Shown: positions 1 to 10,870, counted from the first letter of the stretch. The stretch is DNA of 64,000 nucleotides from Polydactylus sextarius (GCA_016801845.1 CM028931.1:12037587-12101586), one strand, 5' to 3'. Notes: a model not told the origin generated them from the sequence alone. A program made the numbers and translations.

Positions 1-59
1 TCTCTTTTGGAGCCACAATGTCAAGGTTTCAATGGCTGCTGTCTCGTATGAGTGTGTTT

Positions 60-61
<2 letters not shown>

Positions 62-104
<43 letters not shown>
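62..104. repeat. (GT)n microsatellite
   Basis: Uninterrupted GT dinucleotide run of about 21 units close to the left edge. Confidence 0.97.
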
Positions 105-105
<1 letters not shown>

Positions 106-1000
106 ACCTGTCAAATCCAAAAACTCTCACTATTTTACCAGCCTGAGTTGATGTTTAGAAAAAACAGAATAGGACTGAGCCTCCTGCGCCTCCTCCTCCT
201 CCGTCAGACTCACCTCCTCCTTTGTGCATTTTTCAACACTGATGACATCACCGCACGTCTTTTTCCCATGATGCACCGCACAGCTAGACCGTCCTCTTCA
301 AGTAGAGGTGACCTCTGACCCCTGTGAGATATTAAAGAAGGAAACGTGTGAGTCTGGTTTTACTAGAATTGACTTTGACTTTCTATTGTTTTAAAGAACG
401 AATCAAAGCTGTGGAATGAAACTCCACCGGTTTTACAGGTGAAACGACGTCTGTTAGGAGACGATGACGCGGTTCGACTCCTTCACCTTGTTGCTTGTTT
501 GTCTGTGCAGGGACACGTCTTCTCACCCGGAGACAAGATGAAGACAAACCCTCCATCTGTCACATTCGGGGTTGGGAGGGCGACTTTAGAAATGTGTCCT
601 GAGACATTTACTAGTTACCTGTTAAAATGTTTTCAGTAACGTGATCCAACGACCATCATAATGAAGCATGTTCGCGGTCTGAGTTGACGTCTTTTTGTGG
701 AGTTTGTTTACTTGCTCTTTACTTGTTGTGTTTCATTTTGTTTCATCTGTGTTTGGTGGTTGTAGAAATGGTTTGTATCAACTTTTATCTGAGATTCTGA
801 CGTGTCTGAGGATACAACACGTGTCCATGTTTATGCTGCAGACGCCATGAAATCAAATATGACCCACTTTGCCCCCGGTCAGTTAAAACTGTAATTCTGC
901 TAAATAATCCACATTTACACTAAATATAACTGTAATATGAGTATGTACGTCGAGCTGATACAGAGATACAGGAACTGACACTGATGTTGATCATCATCAC
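105..1000. other. Intergenic; decayed TRIM-upstream fragment
   Basis: No supported gene. At about 413-447 the words GGAATGAAACTC and TTTTACAGGTGAA resemble the DNA upstream of the TRIM copies at 1003 and 23458, so this may be the eroded edge of a further TRIM duplication. The rest looks unique and AT-moderate. Confidence 0.5.
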
Positions 1001-1090
1001 TGAAGGAATGAAACTCAACCGATGTTACAGCTGAACCAGCAACTTTCAGGAAACAATGTGTGACCAAGCTCCACCTCCTCACCTGACTCA

Positions 1091-1280
1091 CCTGAGACAA
1101 ACCAGGAAACAGGTAGTTGTTGTTTGTTCGTCAGAGCAGAGACACAGACTGAAACACAGTCGATCAGATTCACCTTCACATCAAACTAACAACTTCCTCT
1201 GAGTGAGTCCAGCTACAGGAGAGAAACGTGGAAACTATAACACTGCTGCTTCAACCTGACAACACGTCTGCAAACAGAGG
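1091..1280 (+). other. TRIM copy 1 non-coding first exon and promoter-proximal DNA
   Basis: This block is repeated almost exactly at 22342-22538 and 23546-23733, and again as an orphan near 25570-25709. It ends at the clear donor GTGAGT (1281) and the 93-base intron closes with TTTTCAG (1371-1373), 17 bases before the start codon. AACTTCCTCT at 1191-1200 is a reverse-strand PU.1/ETS-type GAGGAAGT word shared by the copies. The transcription start itself is not visible, so the left boundary is only where homology is strong. Confidence 0.65.
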
Positions 1281-1304
1281 GTGAGTCTGACAAAGACCAC
1301 AACT

Positions 1305-1314
1305 GAAAGTGAAA
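1305..1314 (+). promoter_or_regulatory. ISRE/IRF-like element in TRIM copy 1 intron 1
   Basis: GAAAGTGAAA fits the GAAANNGAAA core bound by IRF and STAT1/2-IRF9 complexes. It lies 24 bases inside the first intron. Copy 2 has it at 23758-23767; the RING-only copy lacks it because that part of its intron has different sequence. Interferon control is inferred, not shown. Confidence 0.45.
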
Positions 1315-1390
1315 GTAAAGTGAAGTTATGACTCCTGTATCTTGACTGTACTTTCTGTCTGCTGTGTTTTCAGCTTCACTCAGAGACTAA

Positions 1391-2782
1391 ATGGCTTCAA
1401 GACTAGAGGAGGATTTCTGTTGTCCAGTCTGTCAGGAGGTCTATAGAGATCCTGTTGTTCTGTCATGTAGCCACAGCTTCTGTAAAGACTGTCTGAAGAA
1501 CTGGTGGAGAGAGAAACCAACACCAGACTGTCCAGTCTGTAATAGAAGATCTTCAAGACCAGATCCACCCTGTAACCTGGTGTTAAAGAACCTGTGTGAG
1601 GCCTTTTTACTGGAGAGAGATCAGAGATGTTCAGAGGATCTCTGCAGTCTGCACTCTGAGAAACTCAAACTCTTCTGTCTGGATCATCAACAACCAGTTT
1701 GTCTCGTCTGCAGAGATTCAGAAACACACATCAACCACAGCTTCAGACCCATCGATGAAGCTGCTCAACAACACAAGAAGAAACTTGAGGAAACTCTGGA
1801 GCCTTTAAAGAAGAAGATAAAGAGTTTAGAACAAGTTAAAGTGAAGTTTGATCAAACAGTAAAACACATTAAGGTCCAGACCCGACGCACAGAGAAACAG
1901 ATGAAGGAGCAGTTTAAGAAGCTGCACCAGTTTCTAGAGGAGGAAGAGGAGGCCAGGATGGCTGCACTGAGGGAGGAAGAGGAGCAGAAGAGTCAGAGGA
2001 TGAAGGAGAAGATGGAGGCTCTGAGCAGAGAGATAGCAGCTCTGTCACACACAGTCAGAGCCACAGAGGACGAGCTGAGAGCTGAAGACGTCTCATTCCT
2101 GATCAACTACAAGGCTGCAGTGGACAGAGTCCAGCGGCGCCCCCTGCTGGAGGATCCACAGCTGCTCTCAGGAGCTCTGATAGACGAGGCCAAACACCTG
2201 GGAAACCTCACCTTCAACATCTGGACCAAGATGAAGGACCTGGTCTCCTACAGTCCTGTGGTTCTGGACCCAAACACTGCTGGTCCAAGACTCCTCCTGT
2301 CTGGAGATCTGACCAGTGTGAGACGAGGACTGAGTCAGCAGCTTCCTGACAATCCAGAGAGAGTCGGTTATTACTGGTCTGTCCTGGGCTCTGAGGGTTT
2401 TAACTCAGGGACTCACATCTGGGACGTTGAGGTTGGAGACAACAAACGTTGGACTCTGGGTGTGTTAGCAGAGTCTGTCCAGAGGAACAGAGACATCTGC
2501 TCTGGATTTTGGAGAATCCAGTTCCTTGAAGGTAAATACTCAGCTCTGTCACCATCAGCTCCAGACACTGATCTACCAGTGAAGAAGATCCAGAGGATCA
2601 GAGTGAATCTGGACTGGAACAGAGGGAATCTGTCGTTCTCTGATCTTGATACTAACACACTCATACACACCTTCACACACACTTTCACTGACAAGATGTT
2701 TCCATTTATTAACACTGTGGACGTTCACCCAGTGAAGCTGTTACCAATCGAAGTGGAAGTGACAATGAATCAGATCAGTTAG
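1391..2782 (+). CDS. TRIM family E3 ubiquitin ligase, PRY-SPRY class (TRIM35/NF7/A33-like), copy 1
   Basis: A 463-residue protein in one coding exon. The RING finger (residues 10-53) has all eight C3HC4 ligands: C11, C14, C26, H28, C31, C34, C47, C50. A B-box2 follows (C85, H88, C96, H99, C104, C107, H113, H116), then a Lys/Glu-rich coiled coil (about 120-235), a PRY segment starting near L292-D293-P294, and a SPRY domain to about 460. Family knowledge: RING recruits E2~ubiquitin, the coiled coil dimerises, and SPRY selects the target; many teleost members are interferon-linked. The start follows the splice acceptor of a 5'-UTR intron and is the same in the duplicate. AATAAA lies at 2991-2996. 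Copy 2 differs at only about 25 residues, mostly in SPRY. The fold class is certain. The exact TRIM subgroup is a judgement, since fish annotations call such genes TRIM35-like, nuclear factor 7-like or zinc-binding protein A33-like. Confidence 0.93.
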   Translation: MASRLEEDFCCPVCQEVYRDPVVLSCSHSFCKDCLKNWWREKPTPDCPVCNRRSSRPDPPCNLVLKNLCEAFLLERDQRCSEDLCSLHSEKLKLFCLDHQQPVCLVCRDSETHINHSFRPIDEAAQQHKKKLEETLEPLKKKIKSLEQVKVKFDQTVKHIKVQTRRTEKQMKEQFKKLHQFLEEEEEARMAALREEEEQKSQRMKEKMEALSREIAALSHTVRATEDELRAEDVSFLINYKAAVDRVQRRPLLEDPQLLSGALIDEAKHLGNLTFNIWTKMKDLVSYSPVVLDPNTAGPRLLLSGDLTSVRRGLSQQLPDNPERVGYYWSVLGSEGFNSGTHIWDVEVGDNKRWTLGVLAESVQRNRDICSGFWRIQFLEGKYSALSPSAPDTDLPVKKIQRIRVNLDWNRGNLSFSDLDTNTLIHTFTHTFTDKMFPFINTVDVHPVKLLPIEVEVTMNQIS

Positions 2783-2990
2783 AGATAAAGGTGATGGTTT
2801 TATATTGTTGTTTCCAGTGTAGTTGAATCATCGTCTCATAACTTTTAACTTTAGCTTTTGATCTTCACATTTGGTTCATTTGTGTTGATGTGGCATCATT
2901 TGTCTGTATTTTAAACAGAGGAAAAGAAACAAACACACTCTGAATGTGGATGAAGCTGATTACTCATTTTGTTTCTTTTGTGACCAACAG

Positions 2991-2996
2991 AATAAA
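2991..2996 (+). terminator. Poly(A) signal candidate for TRIM copy 1
   Basis: AATAAA about 210 bases after the stop codon; a second AATAAA follows near 3090. Confidence 0.5.
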
Positions 2997-3860
2997 TTTC
3001 TCTTTGTCTCCTCGTTAATGACAAGACCAGGAAGTAGAGTCTGTGTCATCAGCCAATTATAGATCAATACTTCCTGTAGCTGTGGTGTCAAATAAAGTGA
3101 GTTGTTGTTGTTGTTTTCGTTGTTGTCGTCAGCCTGTCGGTGTAAACAGCTCACTGAGGCAGCAACACACACACAAACACCCTGAACACACACGGCTGCA
3201 GTCACACCTCTGCTTTAAGTGTGTGTCAGCAACTCATGTGAATGTCTGGGTGGTAGAAACACACAGACATGTCAGAGGGTTTAAACCTCAGCATGTACAG
3301 ACGACGTAACATCTCATCGCCCCCTGCTGGAGGGTCATGAGATACAAACGGGTTGGTTCGAAATTCAAAAAAAATCCTTTGATTGATCTTTTAATGTTGC
3401 TGTTTTATCGTCGGTTTCTGTCTTCATCACCTATGTCTTGGTGCCTACGTTACCCACAATGCACCTCACCTCGCGTCCCAATTAAAGCGTTTCAGGTTCT
3501 ACCAAAAAACTGGAGCATAAATCAGCAGGTAAATCTACATCTTCTTCTTAACCTTCATTCGAACTCTTCATCCTCGTCCTGACCCTGTTTTATCTGCTCG
3601 TCGTCTTCCTCCAAGTTCATATCCAACTCACTTCCTCTCCTCTTTCCTTTCCTTCCCTCCTCTCCTCTTTCCTTTCCTTTCCTCGTCTCCTCTTTCCTTT
3701 CCTTTCCTCGTCTCCTCTTTCCTTTCCTTACCTCCTCTCCTCCAGGCTGTTTTTTTTTTCCTTTCGCTCAGAGTTTGCGTGCCGTTTTAGAGTGTTTTCA
3801 TCGATGTCGAGACCTTGCTATCAAACATGACTGCCTCTGCTCTAATTCACCCCCAGGACA
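2997..3860. other. Intergenic; CTCF-like word and pyrimidine-rich tract
   Basis: No gene supported. The reverse complement of 3317-3330 reads CCAGCAGGGGGCGA, one base off the CTCF core consensus. About 3590-3760 is an imperfect CTTTCCTTTCCTCGTCTC-type polypyrimidine repeat. Confidence 0.6.

Positions 3861-3861
<1 letters not shown>

Positions 3862-3932
<71 letters not shown>
3862..3932. repeat. (CA)n microsatellite with CA-rich tail
   Basis: About 35 uninterrupted CA units, then shorter CA patches to about 4106. Confidence 0.97.
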
Positions 3933-3935
<3 letters not shown>

Positions 3936-4106
3936 CTGCTCTCTCAACACACTTGAATGAACATCCATATCCACACACACACACACATTCTTTCTTTACG
4001 CACACAAACACACTTCCACTTTATCTCCACAGAAACACACACGAGCAGACAGTCTGACACACACACACACACACACAGAGTCTGACACACACACACACAC
4101 ACACAC

Positions 4107-4676
4107 TGTAACTGTAACTGTAACACTGGACTTGTGAGGACATCACCAACACAAACTGTTTATATGAAATCACATTGATATGTATCAGACATATGTGTGT
4201 TTATGTTTATTTTACCTGATACTTTATTTACTTTTATTGTATTATATCATAGTACAACATTATAATATGTTATATTATTATATCTTTAAAGTTTCTCTTA
4301 TATTTAACTTATATACTATATATATTTACATTTCTTGAACCATAGAGTTTCTACATTAATAAATGTGTGTGGTTGTATGTTTAATCTAAACTATATCAAA
4401 CACCTCAAACTGGTTATAATCTGGATTAGGTGGATTATCGTAAAGTCTCTCAGCCCAAATGTCAAAAATTCTCTTAATCCAGATTATAATCCTGAACTGG
4501 TCTTTATGAAAACATCAAGAGTCTTTAACCTCAGAGTTAAAATGTCGAGTCGGAGAAAATTTACATCATTTGAATCAAAGGAAAATAAGAACTAACCGGT
4601 CCTCAGAAGTATAGAAATAAAACACACACACACACTTTACTCTCACAGACACACACGTGAATGACCCGTGACCCAG

Positions 4677-4679
<3 letters not shown>
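4107..4679. other. AT-rich intergenic DNA
   Basis: AT-rich sequence with short TATATA runs around 4250-4330. No coding or RNA signal seen. Confidence 0.6.

Positions 4680-4680
<1 letters not shown>

Positions 4681-4720
<40 letters not shown>
4681..4720. repeat. (CA)n microsatellite
   Basis: Twenty CA units. Confidence 0.97.
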
Positions 4721-4723
<3 letters not shown>

Positions 4724-4839
4724 CTCAGTGTGTTTAACCCTCAGTGTCACAGTCTGTGAATTTAATATTGATTCCATAAAGTAGTTTCAGTGTAACATGT
4801 CACAGCGAGTTAACGTCAGAGCAGCGAGCCGGACGGAGA

Positions 4840-5095
4840 GGAGAGCAGCTAGCACGCAACGCTGCGGGAGGGAGGGAGGGGAGACGGGGGAGAAAAGAGG
4901 GACACGGGAGGGGAGGAAGAGGAAACGAGGGAGTGAGGAAAGAAGTTGTAGGAAGCATCAACGAGAGGTAAAAGGGAGAGAAGAGGGAGGAGGAGAAAGA
5001 GGGAGGAAGGAAGATGTGATGTGACAAATGGGGGAGAAAAAGGTGAGGGAGGAGGAGGTGAGGAGGGAAGGAAGGAAGGAAGGAAGGAAAGGAGA
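4840..5095. repeat. Polypurine (GGA/GGAA-rich) tract
   Basis: Strongly strand-asymmetric AG-rich DNA made of GGAGG, GAGGGA and GGAA repeats, ending in four GGAA units near 5070-5088. Open frames across it are compositional. Confidence 0.8.
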
Positions 5096-5156
5096 CGAGT
5101 GATTCTGATACACAAACATACAGACGAGTTTACAGATTGGATTAAAGCCTGAGGAG

Positions 5157-5159
<3 letters not shown>

Positions 5160-5224
<65 letters not shown>
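5160..5224. repeat. (CA)n microsatellite
   Basis: About 32 CA units; a GT run follows at 5351-5379. Confidence 0.97.
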
Positions 5225-5226
<2 letters not shown>

Positions 5227-5348
5227 TACTTTAACTCACCAGAACAGTGAATGTAACCAGCTAAAAGATCAAAGGTCACGACCAGTTCAACTGCAGAGTA
5301 AAGAAGAAAAACAACATGAGAGAAAGATTAATGCACATCACATGACAT

Positions 5349-5381
<33 letters not shown>

Positions 5382-5565
5382 ACCCTCTACGTTCACATCC
5401 ACCTGCTTTTTTTTTTTGTTTATTCGAACATTTAAAAAAACAACGTAAAACGTAAGTATCAGTCAGGACATACCATAGTTAGCGTGTGTTGCTAACTCAC
5501 ACGCTAACTCATTAACACGTGTGTGACAAGTGTTTCATGCAGTAGCACCAACCAGCCAGCAGGGG

Positions 5566-5580
5566 GCAGCAAACTCCAAA
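5566..5580 (+). promoter_or_regulatory. CTCF core-like site
   Basis: CCAGCAGGGGGCAGC fits every position of the core CCASYAGRKGGCRS. Occupancy is unknown. A GCTAA pentanucleotide run follows at about 5642-5671. Confidence 0.4.
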
Positions 5581-5809
5581 ATCATCGCAATTGTCAAAGA
5601 AACATCGGGACGTAAAAAAACACGTCGTTCTGTTATAGTAATGCTAAGCTAAGCTAAGCTAAGCTAAGCTAGCTATTAACAGAACGTGATCCTAGGACGC
5701 CAAACATGGCCGATCATATTTAAACTGTTTGTTGGTGTTTCAGTTATGTTGAGGTTTATTGTTGGACCTGGTGCTGGTGCAACTAAACCTTATTATGGCA
5801 GGGAAACGC

Positions 5810-5942
<133 letters not shown>

Positions 5943-6110
5943 ACAAGAGAGAGAGCGAGATGGAAATATTGTTTGACAACCTCGGTGACGGGGGGAGGAG
6001 AGGCGTCGTCTCTCTCTCCTGTGTGAACTCTCTGCAGCAGCTTGTTGTTCAACACTGGAACAGGAAACGTTAGCGTGTGTGTAAAGTGTGTGTGTGTGTG
6101 TGTGTGTGTG

Positions 6111-6505
6111 TAGACATGAGGTTGTAACTGTTCAGGAAAACACAAACGCGAGGAGCCGAGAGAACATGTTCATGTAGCGACATCCATTTACACGATGAGC
6201 TAACAAGCTAACAAGCTAAGTGTTGGTGAAACGCTCGTTCCTCAGGGATTTGTTCTTGATCTTTTAAATATATGAAATATATATTTTAAAAAGGAACAAG
6301 ATGAAACTGAGGAAGTGGATGTTTCATGGTTTCATCATCTGGTCTGGACGCGTTTGAACCGTCGCGGCCATCGACGCGGCGCTAACGTGACTGGAGGTCA
6401 ACGCAGCATAAATTATTCATTTTAATCCCACAAGAAGAAGAAGCTGAAGATGTGTAAAATATAAAACTTAAAGTCATTTAAACCCAGAGTCTATTTCACC
6501 ATGAA
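6111..6505. other. Intergenic, nothing recognised
   Basis: Mixed-composition DNA without a supportable gene or repeat, apart from a short AT palindrome near 6266-6292. Confidence 0.5.
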
Positions 6506-6507
6506 TA

Positions 6508-7145
6508 CAAGTCAAACTCCCCTCTAGAGATATTCTACGTTGGTTGAAGTAATATCCAGTTTGACCGTCTTTTGTTTTCACAACCAAATAGTTAACAATG
6601 AAAGTAAATGGGGCAGTCAGCCAAACGTATCTAAATTGTCATTTTTTAACCACTAATAAAGCTCAAAATATCACTTCACTTCAGCAGTAGCATGAATAGG
6701 GTCCCTACACATAAACTGAAGTACTGATAACTTAGTAAGTGAACCCAGAGTTTATTAAAAACACTGTTTTACAAGACTTACCCAACGTCTGGTTTTATAA
6801 CAACTGGTGATGAAGGTTGTTCCACATCAGCAGATTCATCATTTTTCTCTTGATGAAAATCATGAATCTGCTGATCTTGAACTCTTGATCTCTTAACAAT
6901 GTCAAGTGTTAACACTCAAAATGTTATGATGTTATACCAAGCTAACTGTCATGTCAACAGAAAAATGTTGTTCAGTGTTTTTAATAAACTCTGGGTTCAC
7001 TTACTAAGTTATCAGTACTTCAGTTTATGTGTAGGGACCCTATTCATGCTACTGCTGAAGTGAAGTGATATTTTGAGCTTTATTAGTGGTTAAAAAATGA
7101 CAATTTAGATACGTTTGGCTGACTGCCCCATTTACTTTTTGTATT
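6508..7145. mobile_element. Foldback (palindromic) copy A of a dispersed element
   Basis: The left arm 6601-6766 and right arm 6973-7138 are exact reverse complements over 166 bases, separated by 206 bases. The spacer contains a smaller inverted pair, ATCAGCAGATTCAT and ATGAATCTGCTGAT. Left-flank sequence from about 6508 also occurs at copy C (12916) and, reversed, at copy D (to 57690), so the element is longer than its arms. Other copies lie at 8280-8693, 12915-13420 and 57495-57690. No transposase reading frame is visible, so a non-autonomous DNA element or MITE is likely. Superfamily not assigned. Confidence 0.75.
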
Positions 7146-8279
7146 TATTAGTTTGAACCTGTCACAGATGAAAAAAAAGACCCTGCTCTTTCTTTCAGCG
7201 ACATTATACGAAGAGAAAATGAAATTACTCCGACACCTGCAGTGCACCCTGGGAAACGACGTGGCTCTAACATATTTGAAAACGAGCGCTAAAGTGAAAG
7301 TGAAAATATCACAACTTAAAACAGTTGACGGAAGTATCTGGTCCTCGGCGGTCATTAACGAGTCCGTCCAGGAAACCTTAATTAAAAGCGAGACGAGTCG
7401 CAGGATCAGCTGTGTGTTCAACCTCTCACATTCTGACGCCACTTCTCTGTCAGATTTATCACTAAGTGCCTTTTTTCTTCTTTCGATCACACCGCGGCGA
7501 ACACGCTGACTCTTTCTCCATAATTCATATTTCACGCCGTTAAATGACTCACATTTCAACACTGTTTGACACCTGCAACGCTCCCGACAATGACACAAAA
7601 AAATTTACACCTCAAAACTATAAAGTCCCACAATGCCGCAGTCATTCCTCCTCGATAATGATTAATTGTCGGGTCTTAAACTCAGCGCCGCTCATCTTTC
7701 GGGAGGCGGCGGTGGTGCAGGTGCTAACAGCCGGAGCTAATTGGAGTGTAGAGCCAATTAGACTGACGGCGTTAAAGGTGATGAGGCTCATAAACCTGGC
7801 AGACCTGCAGAGACGCAGTTTGAGTCGCTCGTTTTGCAAAATACGCGACGAGACGTAACGTGCTGAGGTTCATATCTGTCAGGTGACGCCTCCCAGGAAA
7901 CCAGTTTACTAAAAACACACAAGTCTGACGCCTCCGGTGGACGATGATTTACAGCAGAAACAAGACACTTCGGATAAAATATCTAAACATCTGACACCAG
8001 TTCCTGCAGCCAGTTTTCACCACTAGGGGGCAGACATCTTTCAACCAGCGACACAGTGATGTCAACATTTTCTGCACGATTTCGTCAAATTAAACCAAAA
8101 GTTTACGTTGTTTACGTCCGTAGCGGTTCAGTCATGTGACCTTTATCTTTAACTACACATCAATATCACAAATGTCAACTGCTGCTGCAATGAATCATGG
8201 GATATGTTGGACTGTAAAGGATCCAACCGTTGTAGGAAAAAGAAGCTGGATTAGTCGAAGGAGGACTGGTCCAGATCAG
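7146..8279. other. Unique DNA; candidate conserved non-coding block
   Basis: No convincing gene: open frames on both strands lack domains and splice context. The 7680-7850 stretch has high complexity and homeodomain-like cores (TAATTG, CAATTAG), as expected of a conserved non-coding element; this is unproven. A perfect CTCF-core match, CCACTAGGGGGCAG, lies at 8030-8043. Confidence 0.35.
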
Positions 8280-8693
8280 CAGAGCTGGTTAGTAGCTGGG
8301 GGCAGGGGAGCCATGACTGACTGGACTTTCTGTGGATCATCATCCTTTTACTCACCATGTATAGAAAAGCTAGTTAGAATGCTAACTAGCTAGCCATGAC
8401 TTTTTCCTCGCTCTTCACAGACGCAGTAAGATGATGAATCTGCTGATCTGGAACATCCTGAAACCAGACGTTGGGTAAGTCTTGTAAAACAGTGTTTTTA
8501 ATAAACTCTGGGTTCACTTACTAAGTTATCAGTACTTCAGTTTATGTGTAGGGACCCTATTCATGCTACTGCTGAAGTGAAGTGATATTTTGAGCTTTAT
8601 TAGTGGTTAAAAAATGACAGTTTAGATACGTTTGGCTGACTGCCCCATTTACTTTCATCGTTAACTATTTGGTTACCAAAACGGATCAGAAAC
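8280..8693 (-). mobile_element. Dispersed element copy B
   Basis: Runs in the opposite direction to copy C: the GCCATGACTGACTGGACTTT word near 8310 matches the reverse complement of 13390-13410, and the part after 8490 matches the arm of copy A. This copy has one arm only, so it is not a hairpin. Confidence 0.75.
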
Positions 8694-9084
8694 CATCCAC
8701 CAGGGGGCGACACAGATGTTTGTTGGCTTCACTTTTTCATTTAATATTAAAAAAAAAGCTGTAAACCAGTTAAAACGAGGAGTCACACTGATCATCTGCA
8801 CATTATTTTTTTCTGTTTAACAGCTTTTACAGACTTTCACACTCGTGCAAAATAAATCTGTTTAGTTTTGTTGTTTGTTGTTTTTTCTCCAGATGAACCC
8901 GACTTCTTCTTCTTCTTCATCCTCATCTTCTTCTTCACACCTTTTGTCTTGTGAGCGCGCTCCGTGACACCTTGATGTCATCCCTCGACCCTCCAATCAC
9001 AGACCTCACTCACTTCTCCTCACCCCTCTCCCTCCTCACCCTCTCCCTCCTCACCCTCTCTCTCTCTTTTCTCTCACCCCCGGG
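8694..9084. other. Intergenic; CTCF-like word, pyrimidine-rich
   Basis: CCACCAGGGGGCGA at about 8698-8711 is one base from the CTCF core. The rest is TTC- and CCTCACCCTCTC-rich. No gene seen. Confidence 0.5.
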
Positions 9085-9190
9085 TAGTTGCTAAGCGACA
9101 GAGCCCCTTGTATAATTCATTTACCCGCTGCATGCAAATATGTGGACAATTAACCACTTCTGTTTGCATAATAGATTTGGGAAGGAGGAG
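9085..9190. promoter_or_regulatory. Candidate enhancer/conserved non-coding element with octamers
   Basis: Contains the POU octamer ATGCAAAT (9132-9139) and a reversed octamer-like TTTGCATA (9163-9170) around CAATTAACCACTT, within complex DNA flanked by low-complexity sequence. Paired octamer and homeobox words are typical of vertebrate developmental enhancers. Inference only. Confidence 0.35.
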
Positions 9191-9486
9191 AAGGAGGGGT
9201 GAGGAGGGTGGGTGAGGAGGGGGTGAGGAGGGGGGGTATTTAACTCCCGGTTCATCTCATCTCATCCTGCTGCCTGATGACACAAAGCAAACGAGGGTGA
9301 GGAGAGAGAGAGAGAGAAAGTACCAACCAAATAATTTCCACTCCCTCTCATCGCAATCATTACAGCCTCAATACCTTCATTCTTTCTCTCGTCATAGAGA
9401 GAAGGGAGGAGGTGGAGGAGGAGGAGCGGGGTTGCAAATTACGCCGGCTGCAACACACACACACACACACATGTGCTAAAAGTGCA

Positions 9487-9517
<31 letters not shown>

Positions 9518-10200
9518 CAAATCCACGTGCACGCATGCAGAAACGTAGTAATTACTACCCTGCGCGGCGCTCAGCCTCCGCTCAGCAGCCATTGATGTGC
9601 AGATGAAGATGGCCGCCGCGTGTTTTTGCGTTGAAAGAAAACCATGTTTTGGTTGGGCTCTGTCAACCGAACAGCTGGATTGCCATTTTTCACTCAAATT
9701 AGATTTCGGCTGAAGCACCGGCGCTGGGGGAAATTAAACCTCGCGACAAGAAGCAGAAGGAGAGAGCAACCACTTTCTCTCTTTCTGTCTTTTCACGTTC
9801 TCCCTAATTTCGCTACAAAAGAGAGTTCAGAGCAGGGCACGGCGGCAAAAGTCAAGCTGCACCCATCGCGTCTTTCCAACCATCCAACCAGCCAACCCTC
9901 CGTCTGCAGATACATCCACACTTTAGCTCAGTCTGCAGGAAACTTTCACAATAAAACGCCATTATTCCTGAGGAGTTCGTCAGGTGTTAAAGTGTCGTAA
10001 TGTTGCACGTGTAAACTTCTAAAAATCAGTAACGGCTTCTTTTGAACACGGTGGTTCAAAAGGCTCGTCCACCATCGGTCAACAGGTCAACAAGGTTTCC
10101 TGATCAAGACCACGACGCATCTTGATCAGATGAAACAACCTCATCTGGCTTCAGAAGAGATGGAGGACCAGAGGTTCGAGGTTCCACTAGAAGCCAAACT
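9191..10200. other. Intergenic; candidate non-coding block 9640-9760
   Basis: GGGTGAGGAGG-rich DNA, GA runs, then CA/A runs at 9462-9518. AAGATGGCCGCC at 9606-9617 is a YY1-like word. The 9640-9760 stretch is complex and could be conserved non-coding DNA. The open frame through it has no recognisable protein features. Confidence 0.35.
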
Positions 10201-10224
10201 TGAATCTAGTTCACAATCAGTGAG

Positions 10225-10870
10225 TCTCAGTCTCTGTCGTGATCGTTGGCGACTTGTGTTCCCATGATCTGGAGTCTCAACAACTGGTCTGAGACCTGTA
10301 GTGTTCACACTACAAGACTTGTTGACGAGAACCGGTTCAGTCTGTCAGAGAGACTAAACCGGCCTCCATGTAAACATCACGGCAACATGCAGTTAGTCAG
10401 CACTTAGTCTCCGAGGGAAGCTGAAACCACAGCAGACAAAAAGTACAGTCAGTCGTCTCTCCCTTCCCCCCTCTACTAACTTCTAACTGGGGTTTTAAAC
10501 CGGCGTGTAAACATCACCATGGCAACACGCTGGTTTTCACAGTGGAGCTGAAATCAGCAGCAGACCTCCCCGGTACCGGGTAACATCTGGATCAGACGCG
10601 GGGAGTTTGTAGAAAGTGAAAATGAAAGAAAAAGCGTTAAAATGTCAGACTTTTAAACGTGGTTGTGAGTGAATCAGTGAGACGGCAGCAGCATTTATCT
10701 CACATCCCTCCTCTGATTGGCTGTCGCTCTTTGTCAGTCTCTTCAGACTCCTCCAGTTTTCTAACATGACAGATCCAGTCCCGGTCTCAGACCAGGTCCC
10801 GACGGCCTCTGATGGAGTCGTTAGGGCTGTTCACACATTATGATCGAGACGTGAAGCGTCCAAACTCGTT
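10225..10870. mobile_element. Dispersed repeat, longer copy
   Basis: Shares long stretches with 60190-60415 in prkd1 intron 4 (GGTCTGAGACCTGTAGTGTT, ACTTCTAACTGGGGTTTTAA, GTAGAAAGTGAAAATGAA). The intronic copy lacks the middle. No transposase is seen. Smaller relatives of the CTCCCCT...CTACTAACTTC module occur near 13640, 22655 and 25745. Confidence 0.65.

Noticed and set aside
1380..1568. Minus-strand frame repeated at 23833-24021
   Set aside because: Present in both copies only because it is antisense to the duplicated RING exon.
3798..4126. Possible CRISPR-like regular repeats
   Set aside because: The periodic signal is plain CA microsatellite without spacers, and the genome is clearly eukaryotic.
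7083..7598. 171-codon minus-strand frame and 118-codon plus-strand frame
   Set aside because: They overlap each other and the foldback element, lack domains or splice context, and have no balanced protein composition.
9644..10000. 118-codon plus-strand frame
   Set aside because: No recognisable family or signal; the DNA looks more like non-coding unique sequence, so it was listed only as a candidate element.
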